Assembly: GCA_004352715.1 (NCBI GenBank)
Contig: SCFE01000019.1
Span: 194,519 to 258,518, forward strand
From: Hofstenia miamia
Taxonomy: Eukaryota; Xenacoelomorpha; Acoela
Direction: 5' to 3'
DNA: 64,000 bases
This document shows, one piece after another, positions 12,728 through 22,800 of the stretch. Numbering within the stretch: the stretch's first letter is position 1; the number at the start of each line of letters is the position of its first letter. Made by a program: the position numbers and the translations under genes. Under the pieces are notes generated by a model. The model did no database searches, had not been told where the DNA came from, and was given only the letters and a program-made list of their open reading frames with translations.

Positions 12728-13860
12728 TGTAGCATAATCGACAAAGAGTTAGTAGCTAAGATTAAGAGTCCTCCTTGATAATTGAGGGTTGGGGGTACAC
12801 AATTGATAAATATCTGTGGTAAATTGCCAGAACCAGATTTAGAGATGATCAGTAATGAAGATTAAACCACAATGACATCGGATCAACCAACAAATAGCAT
12901 ATTCCTCACACAATCAGTGTAACTATCCTCATTCAGGCAGATTACAACAACTGCATTCAGAAAAACGCCTAGACATTCAGATCGATAGACTAAGAGAGAG
13001 ATGCTGAACATAAGTAAGAAACCATCTATTGGGAAGAAAAAGTACGGTAGAAATCACTAACAAATTTGGCATGCATCCCACCGAGATTGACATACTGAGC
13101 GATACCAAGAAAAAATGCATGTGGGGAGTAACGTCAAACTGTAAGCTCAGACAAATAACAAGCTAGTGAAAATCAAAATAGAGAAGACAAATAACAAGCT
13201 AGTGAAAATCAATATAGAGAAAAGATTAAATAATATTATTTGGGGAGTAATCTGTAGCAAGCATTTATAAATATTTATGATGTAACAAGGAGAGTCGTGA
13301 TTATCAATTAGCTACCCTGGGGAGGGAGTGTAGCATAATCGGGATCAATCTGCATAAAAAGGAAAAGAAATTAAAAACTTATAATTATTTTGATTACTTT
13401 GATTATGCTTTTACATCAATTATAAACATTTGTAAAAATCAGTAATATTACGGAAAATGTGCTTGTTGGCGGAAGGAGGATAACTAAAACACTTAGTTAA
13501 TTAATAACACGATTTGTAAAGATTAATGAATGAGTTCATATGTACAGAAACAATAGTCAATGAGAAAGCAGGTACATGTTGTGTTGTTTGTAAAGTGTAA
13601 TATACAACCACTGTAAGAAAAGAAACAAGTTGATGAAATTAAAGCATTCGGTTTTATCTCTACTTTGTATCAGGTTTGATTCTTACATAAATGGAAAGCT
13701 AAACGTTCGGGCACACGAGTAGCTATTCAGGAACTCTCACCGTGCAATTATCGGTCAGTTCAATATCAGCTTTACCCTTGCACTCTGTTTAGAGAAAGTG
13801 TGTCCTTAGGTTAGGATACGAATAGTTTTTTACTTTGGTTAGCTTTCCTATCTAGTTGAC
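12728..13860 (+). mobile_element. Probable LTR-retrotransposon relic with polypurine tract and 3' LTR
   Basis: The 13-mer TGTAGCATAATCG occurs at 12728 and again at 13329, about 600 bp apart. The second copy follows a purine run, GGGGAGGGAG (13319-13328), which is how a polypurine tract precedes a 3' LTR starting with TG. Between them, about 12950-13160, one plus-strand frame reads RLHSEKRLDIQIDRLRER, two stops, then LLGRKSTVEITNKFGMHP, which looks like decayed coding sequence. A 36-bp unit with AACAAGCTAGTG is tandemly duplicated at about 13149-13220. Sequence from about 13590 to 13859 matches a second locus at 20028-20300 (minus), as expected for an LTR. The right LTR boundary and the target-site duplication are not clear, and the family is unknown. 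Confidence 0.35.
13691..13859 (+). repeat. Dispersed repeat, copy A (LTR-like)
   Basis: It starts ATGGAAAGCTAAACGTTC and ends TTAGCTTTCCTATCTAGTTG. It is paralogous to the minus-strand copy at 20028-20213, which has ATGGAAAGCTAAATGTTC and TAGCTTTCCTATTACTCG at the same spacing. The middle parts share GGTTA..ATACGAATAG blocks. Weaker similarity continues upstream in both copies (TATACAAC and GTTGATGAA). Confidence 0.6.
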
Positions 13861-16194
13861 TCACAGTAATAAGAAATGCCAATAAACAGCTGGAGAGCTG
13901 AACGTAGGTTAACCTATTGTTTTAGTCCAAATTCTGTATTGGCGTTAAACAAAACAAGCCTTATTACACATACGAGGTGTCTATGAACATCCTATTAGTT
14001 ATGACAGTTATTATGGTGTTTTATTATGGACCCTTCGTTGATCTCTTTTGCAAGGCCTCGATGATTGTATCAAGGGTTATGCACTTATTTATCTATAGGG
14101 TATTTATATGTATGGTCATTAAGAGGCGAAAGTGGTCAGGTTGTGAAGTCACATAACAAGAGCAATCATTGTACAAATTTATTAAGGGTAAGCAACACAT
14201 GGGAGCATCTCACAATACCAAATTCACCACTCTCACTGAGAAAGTTCGTTTGTGAATCATAAACCTTTGCATAGCACTGATGATCGCTGCTGGATATCAT
14301 CGTGTTCTTGATTACATGGCTCCGCTTCGGGTTCTGACCGTTATTTCTTGGTGTAGATCCCATTGGACTTTAAATACATACAATAGAATTGTAAAAGATC
14401 ATACGTAGTTAATACAATAACCGTTATAAATGGAGCAGCTGAGATATAATGGAATCTATCACTCATTACAGAGAATAGTTTATATGACTAAGAAAACTAA
14501 TAGTAATAGCTCTATAAGTGGTGATTCTACAATATGAACGCATTTCTCAAATTTCAACATAATTAATTTTTCAAACTTAGTATAGTTAACAGTAATTGAA
14601 TATTCAAATATTAAATTGAAAAGTATATTTTCAATATTGGATTTTTTTAAGGTATAGATTACTTTGTAGCCAAATCCAGAATATTCAAACTTTATTTCAG
14701 ATAAATTGTTATTTAATATTTAAAAATTGTAATGATGTTATTGATGCTATTCAATTAATCATAATGGGTCGTAACTCAATGGTATTCTAGGAGACCAGAT
14801 GAAAGTGAAAGTAAATACAGATCTCTTCTTGAATCAAGAAAAGTTAACTCTGTTAATAAAGTTTGAAAAGTTATCACTTTTAGTTTAAGTTTTACAAATT
14901 AGCCGAAGGCAATGTTTTGATAAATTTCAACTTAATTGGTAAATTTAATTTAATAGTGAATTTGCAAGTACATTTGATAGCATAAAAATTAAAGTTTGCT
15001 ATAAAATAATGTTTCGATAACATTAAAAGTTCATTTTCAGCAGCACCTGAACGTACTTCATCAATAAATTTACATATTAATAGATATAATTGTTATTCAC
15101 AATTTTTTTGAAATACAAATCTTTGTATTTTCCCTCAAATGTAGTCGAATATCTAAATGACAATTCTACAATGTTAAGCATGAAATCACAACAGAAATTT
15201 CTGCCAATTCTTAAATTATTTAATATACATTTGAAATTATAAAACATATTTGGATGGGATTTATATTTGCTATGCATACTGATTTTGCTCCATTAGTAAA
15301 TGACTACAATTCACTCAATTGTTATGAACCTGCTAAACTCTTATATATATATATGTATATATATATATTTTATTTGAAAATAAACAATCATTGTTAGTAG
15401 TAAAATTTTAGACAAGACGCACATAAAATTGCAATTGCACTATTGTACTACCGAAATCTAATTTTCAAATTCTATTACTCTATACAAAAACACCTTTACA
15501 TCTATTATTAATTACTACACATAAACTTAGCTCGACATTGAAGAATTATTCGTGCAAATGAGATGTGTTCGTACAAATACCGCCTCATCACTACAATATT
15601 ACTACTGCAAATAATCTAGGGGTACTATTTTATTAATTGCTTAGAGACTATTTTAAGAAAAATTAATATTAGCCTTAAAAAGCTCTAAAATCAAGTTTTT
15701 AAAGTTGTGTACAATTCAAGAAGTTTTGATCGTTATAAATTGTAATCCTTAGAAATTGCAAGAATCAATTCAAAAAATTTGTTAAGTATTTTTACAAATT
15801 ATAAGCTTTATTTGTGACATGTGTGGTTTGCATATTTTTCAAGTTCTTACCAATTACTGTAATCTTCCTTTCCTTGGGGTCACATGGTACTAATTAGGCT
15901 ATTTAACGTTTGATATTGTCTTTGACTTCCTTTTTAAAATGTTTGTGAGGAATAGTCACTTTGCTTTCCCACTTGATAAATCCGGTTATCAGTTTTTATT
16001 GAATTTTAAAGTGATATTCACAATGTTGAATGACAATTGAATTATATTTTGTATATCCAAACTGAAAAATTAATTACAAATAAGATTAAAATTTTGAAAT
16101 TGTGAACTCAATTTTTCAAAGTTTGGCAAGGTTATGTTAAAATATTACTTACATCATTGCTCAGAATTTTCATAAAAAATACGCCTGTTTTTAT
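13861..16194. other. AT-rich non-coding stretch
   Basis: I recognise no gene or transposon here. A short TA run with a G interruption lies at 15343-15368. Confidence 0.5.

Positions 16195-16240
<46 letters not shown>
16195..16240. repeat. (TA)n microsatellite
   Basis: Uninterrupted TA repeat of about 45 bp. Confidence 0.95.
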
Positions 16241-16244
<4 letters not shown>

Positions 16245-16601
16245 AGGGTGAGTCGTTCGGAACATTAAAAGTTCCCAACAATAGATATTGTTAATTTCGA
16301 AAAGTAGATTCCAAATATTGAATTTATTTTTCTCTTGCAGATCGCCAAATATTGCGATTTTCACTTTAAATATGTGCTTCAATTAGACATTTTATATATT
16401 TCTAAGTGATTTGTAGGCGAATGTATTAATAATACATCATTTTAGATGTCGAAGCTGAAGATATTCATGGATTAATGTCTAGAAATAGGAATCGATTTCT
16501 TTTTGACATTTTATAGCTAATTTAAGAGAAATTTATTTCACCTTAATTGCAACCAAAAGGTTGAAAAATATATGGTAATAAATATAAACTACTATTTGCA
16601 A

Positions 16602-16621
16602 ACATATATACATATATATAC

Positions 16622-16678
<57 letters not shown>

Positions 16679-16765
16679 CATATATATACATATATATATA
16701 TACATATATATATACATATATACATATATATACATATATATATATACATATATATATATATACCA
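16602..16765. repeat. (TA)n/(TACATA)n compound microsatellite
   Basis: About 160 bp of TATATA units regularly interrupted by CATA. It lies just past the 3' end of the minus-strand CR1-like pseudogene, at the position where this class of retrotransposon usually carries its 3' microsatellite tail. Confidence 0.9.
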
Positions 16766-16795
16766 TTTCTCATATGTAACCAAATTCATTGCCTG

Positions 16796-18975
16796 CTATT
16801 TGATTGTACACAAAATTTTCTCCATTCTGGAAGTTCGTTGAGGGAAGGAGTAATCACGAATGTTACGTAAATTATAATTTAAATACCGTATGTTTGGCAC
16901 AAATTGACGCAGTGGGTGATTTACTTTGATTTTTTGCAAAAGTTTAGTACAGCATAAATTTCGTCGATCACTTAGAGATTGACACTCGCTGATAAGACAT
17001 GCTGCTTCATATTCAAAATTTGCACAAATTATCCGCAGAGCACGCTTTTGAATGCGTTCAAAATCCTTTGATTGTTCTTTAGTTATTGCTTTGCTCCAAA
17101 CGGGTGAACAGTACTCTAGAATAGGGCGTATTAATGATGTGTAGATTTGGATTAGTTGTGATTATGGAATACCAAACCTTTTAAGAATTCGGAGGAAATG
17201 CAATCCTTTGGTGGCTTTTTTAAACCATGTGTATAATGCTCTCTTCCCATGTGAGATTGTCTTGAACTACTAGTCCTAGGGGTTTAGTTGATTGAACTCG
17301 ATGAATACTATCATCTTTTTTTGAACTTCAGATGGTAAGTTAAAGTTATGCAAGGGACAAATAGTAATTTGTTTTGATTTTATTAAGCGATTTGGTAGCC
17401 CAGTTTTCCACTCTGTGAACTAAACATTCAGATTTTGAAGGAATATCTGTTGGACACTGTTGGACCAAAATCTCATTAAAGAGTTAACAAAAAGTATAAA
17501 AAGCCAAGGTCCAAGTTTGGTTCTTTGAGGTACTCCTGCATACAATGTATTCCACAATGAAAGTGTTCCGCAAGCTAAACGAACTAATATCAAGTTGCAT
17601 GTATAGTTGCTAACAATTTCTCTGTCTGTTAATTAATATTGGATGACTAGCTAAATCAAAAGGCTTTCTGAAGTTAATTAAAAATATTCGTATGTATTGA
17701 CCAGCACTTTCCAATTGATTTATCCAATATGTGTCATATCAAGTAGTGCATATAGGATGGAACGACCAGGGATAACTCCATATTGTTTGGGATCTAGACT
17801 GCTACATATTTTTTCAATAAGTTCCTTTTTTAGTAAAACCTCTTCTGCTATTTTCGCCACAGGGTCTGTTATTGAAATTGGTCGAAAATCTTTCCTTACG
17901 TTTTTAACTGGCTTATTTTTCTCTAAACAGGTCACATTAGCACATGTAAAGGGGGAGGCATCATACATTGAATATGAATGATTTAATATGACAGATTTGG
18001 GGAATTCCAGTTCATAACAGTATTCTTTGAGAATCCAGGTGGGAATGGTAATGCCATGAATATCAGGACCTGTTGACTTGTGAATGTTTAATGCTTTCAA
18101 TTTCAGAAAAGTGTGATATTCACTGATAAATACAGGGTTTTCATCTAAAGATGGAATCACCATATGTGATGCAGATATAGGTTCGTACTCGTTAGTAATT
18201 GTGTAAGCTCATTATAATGCAATTTGCAAGTGTAATCTTATCCATAGATACAAAATTATCACCAAGTGAAAGCTCTTTTCTAGCAGACTCAACGGATATG
18301 CCATCAACTGTCTTTTTTTACAGTCCCACCAATCTTTTGGTTTAGACGATTTAAGATCAGCAACAACACGGTTGCAATATTCTTTTCGAGCAATTTCTAA
18401 TTTGCGGTTTATTGCATTTCTGAGCCTACGATATAAAGAAAATTTCTTTTTTCGTAGGGCGTATTGCCTCTTGCTTATCAATCGGGCTATTTCTACAGTT
18501 ACCCAAGGCTTGTGTCGTGGATATATTTTTCGCATTTTCACTGGAAATGAGTATTCATAGGCGTTGAACATAAACTTTGAACAAAATTTCCAATTNATTG
18601 CCTAAATCCTAAAAAAATCAAAAATTCTCACTTTGGTCTAAGCAAATTGTCTAAAAAATTAATTTGCTCATTTTAGTTATGTCAAAAATATTTCGTCACT
18701 AGATGACGTCCAATAGAATCGCTTNCGTATTGCCTCTTGCTTATCAATCGGGCTATTTCTACAGTTACCCAAGGCTTGTGTCGTGGATATATTTTTCGCA
18801 TTTTCACTGGAAATGAGTATTCATAGGCGTTGAACATAAACTTTGAACAAAATTTCCAATTTTGAGCAAAGAAAACGTTAACATCAGTGCAAAATTCCAG
18901 TCACAGCGGGATACTATGTTACCAAACAATTGTAGATTATATTTCCTTTTCATTTTAGAAGACGTCATCGTTCTT
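16796..18975 (-). pseudogene. CR1-like non-LTR retrotransposon ORF2, decayed
   Basis: The minus strand encodes, in order, the linker upstream of RT (KPWVTVEIARLISKRQYA and RRLRNAINRKLEIARKEY, then KDWWDCKK, about 18300-18540), the RT fingers (LKALNIHKSTGPDIHGI, then FRPISITDPVAKIAEE and DPKQYGVIPGRS, about 17730-18110), a GVPQRTKLGPW box near 17530, then VENWATKSLNKIKTN, LGLVVQDNLTWEESI, then SRVLFTRLEQS and FERIQKRALRIICANFEYE in the thumb region, ending [11 protein letters not shown]-stop at 16796. The usual YxDD catalytic box between GVPQ and VENWA is missing, apparently deleted. Frameshifts and stops occur throughout. Endonuclease C-terminal remnants (CDWNFALMLTFS) extend to about 18975. 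An assembly-derived duplication lies inside. Confidence 0.85.
18460..18861. repeat. N-bounded 136-bp direct duplication (probable assembly artefact)
   Basis: Bases 18460-18595 and 18726-18861 appear identical. Between them lie single Ns at 18596 and 18725 and a 128-bp unrelated segment. The duplicated part lies inside the CR1-like linker region. Only one copy is needed for a continuous protein. Confidence 0.8.
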
Positions 18976-19552
18976 ATGCAACTAAGTAAGGATTCAAAAG
19001 ACGAAATGAAAAATTTGTTAGGATTGTACATCGATGGAAGAAAGGACAAAACATTATATCGTGATGATAAAACGGGAATGCAGAATGGCAGCAGTCGCCA
19101 AGAATAGCATAGTGTAATAATTCTGAACCAGGTATTAAATACGTTACACATTTAATTACAAGAAATTCTACCCTTGTAGCCATAGCAGATGAAAGAATTA
19201 AACTGCTTGATGAAAGTTGAGCATCAGCTACTATTTGTGCAATTGGTTGTGATAGTACTATTATCATTTAGTTCAAATCATGGAAAGGCATCATTTTAGG
19301 GTCCACTAAATGATGAATTAAAATCTTAAGAGGGATTATCTGTGATAAAGTTTCAACCAATTAAGTGTCTAGTGTAGAATCTTGCCAATTCCAATTTCGC
19401 GATTATTCAAGAGTAACTCATTACTTTTCACAGTATATGCGATGATTAAGTATGACAGATTCCTAATTCTCTCTTTCTAATGGAGTGTTTAGCTAATTAA
19501 TTTAAATTGATCTGCATTAGTGTTCCTGAATGCTTAACTAACAACAACTTAT
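18976..19552. other. Unassigned stretch
   Basis: Open frames on both strands overlap here, but none has a recognisable motif. It may be the outer, unrecognisable part of the CR1-like element. Confidence 0.35.
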
Positions 19553-20247
19553 TTAGATCGAGAGTGGTAGATGGAAGACAGGGTCGAAACTCGAAGCGGT
19601 GCCATGCGATTCCAGAGATCTCTTTATCTCTTTAGCAGCAACAGCTCCAGCTTTTACTTGAACTCCGCAGCGGAAGCCAATAACCTGAATCAGTGTGTGG
19701 ATGGGTAACTCAGTGATTGTGTGTGTGCTACGACTTACTAATTTAGTGCATTGATTGTTCTTGTTATTATGATTATGTAAATATAAGGAAATAATGCAAC
19801 CGCAATGCTTTAGCTTGTTATTTAGCCTTACATATAATAGCCCTACAGATATAGTAATAGATGCTAGCCCTTCGTACATGTGAACAATCAATGCAGCCTG
19901 CAAGAAAGTAAATGCATAATTCGGCCAACTGTCAACTACGATACAAAACAATAAGCAACTTTTGGCATCCAGTAATGAAATAACAAACATGTAGAGCAAT
20001 ATAAATCTAATCATAATAATCGGCAAACAACGAGTAATAGGAAAGCTACAATGGAGAAAAATCCCTATCCCTATTCGTAACCTATAAGCACATCGAGGAC
20101 TACCGCCCTCACCACCGTTGAATAGTTGATTGTGAGGCTGCTCCAGAATTCCTTTAAATGTATTCGGGGACCACCGTACTATTACTCTAGTACTTGAACA
20201 TTTAGCTTTCCATGTAACTATTAAATAAGAAGTAAATCCAAACTAAA
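19553..20247 (-). other. Long open reading frame of doubtful meaning
   Basis: One minus-strand frame stays open for about 230 codons, unusual in such AT-rich DNA, but the upstream 60 codons have no ATG. The left part (19553-19740) has higher GC and ends in a coding-like stretch (RCGVQVKAGAVAAKEIKRSL, then PLSI-stop). Good splice signals can be read inside it: an acceptor TTTACTTTCTTGCAG before 19897 and a donor GTAAGG at 19831, bounding a 66-bp hydrophobic segment (AALIVHMYEGLASITISV). Against a gene, the right part (20028-20213) is a copy of a dispersed repeat. I recognise no protein family. A short spliced membrane-protein exon is possible but weakly supported. Confidence 0.2.
20028..20213 (-). 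repeat. Dispersed repeat, copy B (LTR-like)
   Basis: Reverse-strand paralogue of 13691-13859, sharing both ends and internal blocks. Similarity continues weakly to about 20300. This weakens the coding interpretation of the overlapping open frame. Confidence 0.6.
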
Positions 20248-20457
20248 TTTTGTTCATCAACCATTCTAACATTTGTTGTATATTTATAGCACATTTCAGT
20301 AAATAATCAAATACTCGACTAGTACCTGTTGATCGAAGCTTGTTTACGATTTTCCCTCACGTTTCAGTTCTGCTTTTAATTACGCGTTGTCAGCGTTAAT
20401 TAGTGTATGTTGTTTGGTCATCTTGTTTTTGTCAAATACTGTCGAGTAAATTTTAAA

Positions 20458-20464
20458 TATAAAA
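20458..20464 (+). promoter_or_regulatory. Candidate TATA box
   Basis: TATAAAA lies 42-48 bp upstream of the ATG at 20506, which would leave a short 5' leader. Single motif match in AT-rich DNA, so modest weight. Confidence 0.3.
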
Positions 20465-20505
20465 CTGCATAAAACAATTTACAAATCAAATAATCGATCA
20501 TAACC

Positions 20506-20763
20506 ATGTGTTTACAATTTAATCATTATTACATTTTAGTCTTAATTACTTCCATCTTTTCTCTCACTTTGACCACACATGGTTATTTGATGGATTATGC
20601 CACACTAGATATTATGCCTGGTATTGATATCTTGGATAATCTGCGTTGGGATCAAAAATATCAGATGTGTATAAGAGACCCCTTGAAAGAGGAAGCATTG
20701 GAAACATTAAGAGTTTCAGAAGATAGGGAAGATGTCCCATTCCAGATGGATAACACTTGCTAG
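20506..20763 (+). CDS. Predicted small secreted protein, 85 residues, orphan
   Basis: The frame starts at a real ATG in good context (AACCATG, A at -3). The first 25 or so residues are signal-peptide-like: a short polar start, a hydrophobic core (YYILVLITSIFSLTL) and a small/polar end (TTHG). The mature part is acidic and non-repetitive (MPGIDILDNLRWDQKY, then DPLKEEALETLRVSEDRED) and ends DNTC. Its balanced use of D, E, L and R contrasts with the K/N/I/F-rich random frames nearby. One Cys lies in the leader and two in the mature part, so a single disulphide or dimerisation is possible. I recognise no family. A TATA box lies 48 bp upstream and AATAAA 225 bp downstream. It could be a complete single-exon gene, one exon of a larger gene, or chance. 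Confidence 0.4.
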   Translation: MCLQFNHYYILVLITSIFSLTLTTHGYLMDYATLDIMPGIDILDNLRWDQKYQMCIRDPLKEEALETLRVSEDREDVPFQMDNTC

Positions 20764-20987
20764 ACAAATTTCCCGATTACATGTATCAAAGTTGCAACGA
20801 AGTCATTACTTATTAATGCTTATTTTATATGAAGTAAAGTGCTACGCGCATATATGGTTCACAATCAAGTAAAACTTTTAACATTGCAATGACTTTAAAA
20901 ATTTTTTGGCCCATTTATTAGGTTTTTGAGAATTATATTCATTATTAATTAACGTTTTTTTAAATTAATTTACCTATGTATAAGGAC

Positions 20988-20993
20988 AATAAA
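20988..20993 (+). terminator. Candidate polyadenylation signal
   Basis: AATAAA 225 bp after the stop of the small secreted-protein frame. Chance matches are common in AT-rich DNA. Confidence 0.25.
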
Positions 20994-22470
20994 TATTAAA
21001 TGACTTTCAAATTTTCACTTTCATAAGCATCACATCTATAATGTTTCAATAAGCAATCATGTATAAAAAATTGATCTAATCGTAAAAATTGAAAATTCAT
21101 TTACTGTAAACAACGTAAGTTCCTAATATCAATAAAATTGCATTTGAGGCAAAAATCGCCACTGTTAAGAATTTTTTATAGAAATGTAAACATGTTGTTA
21201 ATAAAGCATTTAAGTACCATAATCATTTCCAAAAATAAAAATATTGAATCGCTGATTTTTAATTGATAGAACAATGAAGCGATAAAGCATGTAAAAGGAT
21301 ACTAATTTACCTGCAACAACGCAAGAGGCAATATATGCAGCAAATAATATTGCGTCCGTATGTCCAGTCTTTAAAAAATGGATTCAATTTTTATGTCATA
21401 GTTTATCTTCTAATCTAGAGAAAGCTGAATGATGTCATCAAAAAGATATTGAATAAGCTTTGAGTATGAAAATTGTTATTCACATTATCTCCATTCTATT
21501 TGTGTTAAATAAATGTCCCCAGTTTGAATTGGTATATTAATCTAATTGTTCGAAAACAATATACATATATAATTGATGCACATTTTAGATTTTCCCATGT
21601 GATGGTTTCCCCAATTAATTTAAATTTTCTGAGCACTCAAAGTTCACGAACGAATGAAACACCGCAAGATAGAAAATTATTGTCTCCTGTTTCTTTTTCG
21701 ACTTTAATTCGCGACCTCGGATGACAAACTCCTACTTTGCACACTGCGCTACTGTACGGAACTCACACAGGTTTTCTTCAGAAAACAAATTATTTCATGG
21801 TAGTTGTTCCCATGGTCATTAGACCGCCTCATTATCTGATCACTAGGTATGGAAATTATTTGAATATTTTTACAAAAATCGGATTTCTCTTTGAAAAACT
21901 TTTCATTAGCATGTACTTCAGGCACAAGAATAAATTCTAGCAAAAATCTTAATCATTTGATGAGCGGCCCAAATTTTATAGGCGTTTTAGAGCAAGTTGC
22001 CTTTAATAAGTAATAATGAATAATTCGTTCAAAAATTATTTGGGTGGGACTATAGTTACTGGCAGCTAGTACAAGCAAGAATGGTTAACTAAGCACTTTT
22101 TTATGTGAAGCCAAAAAAAAGAATTGAGTCCAGTGCATTAACAACGTTTTCATTGCTATCACGGTCGTTTGGGAAACCATCTTCCTAGTGAACATGATAA
22201 TGACACTTTGACGCATAAAAAAGATCAACCAATCAGATAAAAATAATATATATATTAATCTCCAATGGTTCCTTGTACAACACATCACTTTCATTCTTCG
22301 AATATCTAGAATGCTTTTCATTAATCAGGCGAAATATTTTCAACAAAGTGATACACCTATAATGCTTCTGACATGTTAAGTTCGCTTAATAATTTATCCT
22401 TAGCTGCATATATTTTAAAGGTTAGACTTCTCAATTTTAGACTACTTAAAATTTTAAAGATCTTTCCAGT
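20994..22470. other. AT-rich non-coding stretch
   Basis: I see no supported gene or element. Short frames at 21524-21940 and 22085-22321 lack motifs and overlap one another on opposite strands. Confidence 0.5.
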
Positions 22471-22471
22471 G

Positions 22472-22800
22472 CCCATGTTAAACAAACGTAATAATCGTAG
22501 TACGATCTACTTAAACGTAATAATCGTAGTACGATCATACTTAAACGCAATAAAATAATATTATATGAAAAATAGCAATATATCATCAGACTTCTTTAAA
22601 CCAAATAATATTCAAAATGTATATAATATTATACGAATGTAATACGAATAATTCTATAATATGAAATATACGATTTGTACTATTAATACGAACGTAATAA
22701 GATAGATAATTAGACGTTTATTGCGTTTAAGTATTATCGTACTACGATTATTACGTTTAAGTATGATCGTCCTACGATTATTACGTTTGTTTAACATGGG
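22472..22800. mobile_element. MITE with 83-bp compound terminal inverted repeats
   Basis: The left 83 bp (22472-22554) and right 84 bp (22717-22800) are inverted copies differing at about three positions. Both begin CCCATGTTAAACAAACG. Each arm is itself built of a tandem unit of about 29-30 bp containing CGTAATAATCGTAG and TACGATC..ACTTAAACG. The AT-rich core of about 160 bp has no open frame. Flanks TTTCCAGT (left) and TTTCCACT (right) could be an 8-bp target-site duplication with one mismatch, offset by one base on the left. The superfamily is unclear. An 8-bp duplication would suggest hAT. Confidence 0.85.

Noticed and set aside
14065-14363. Overlapping 65-codon frames on both strands
   Set aside because: Mutual shadows with no recognisable motif.
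16533-16841. Tyr/Ile-repeat proteins on both strands
   Set aside because: They are translations of the TA/CATA microsatellite.
19575-19600. B-box-like GGGTCGAAACTCG resembling a tRNA or SINE promoter
   Set aside because: No matching A box, no cloverleaf and no second copy seen in the window.
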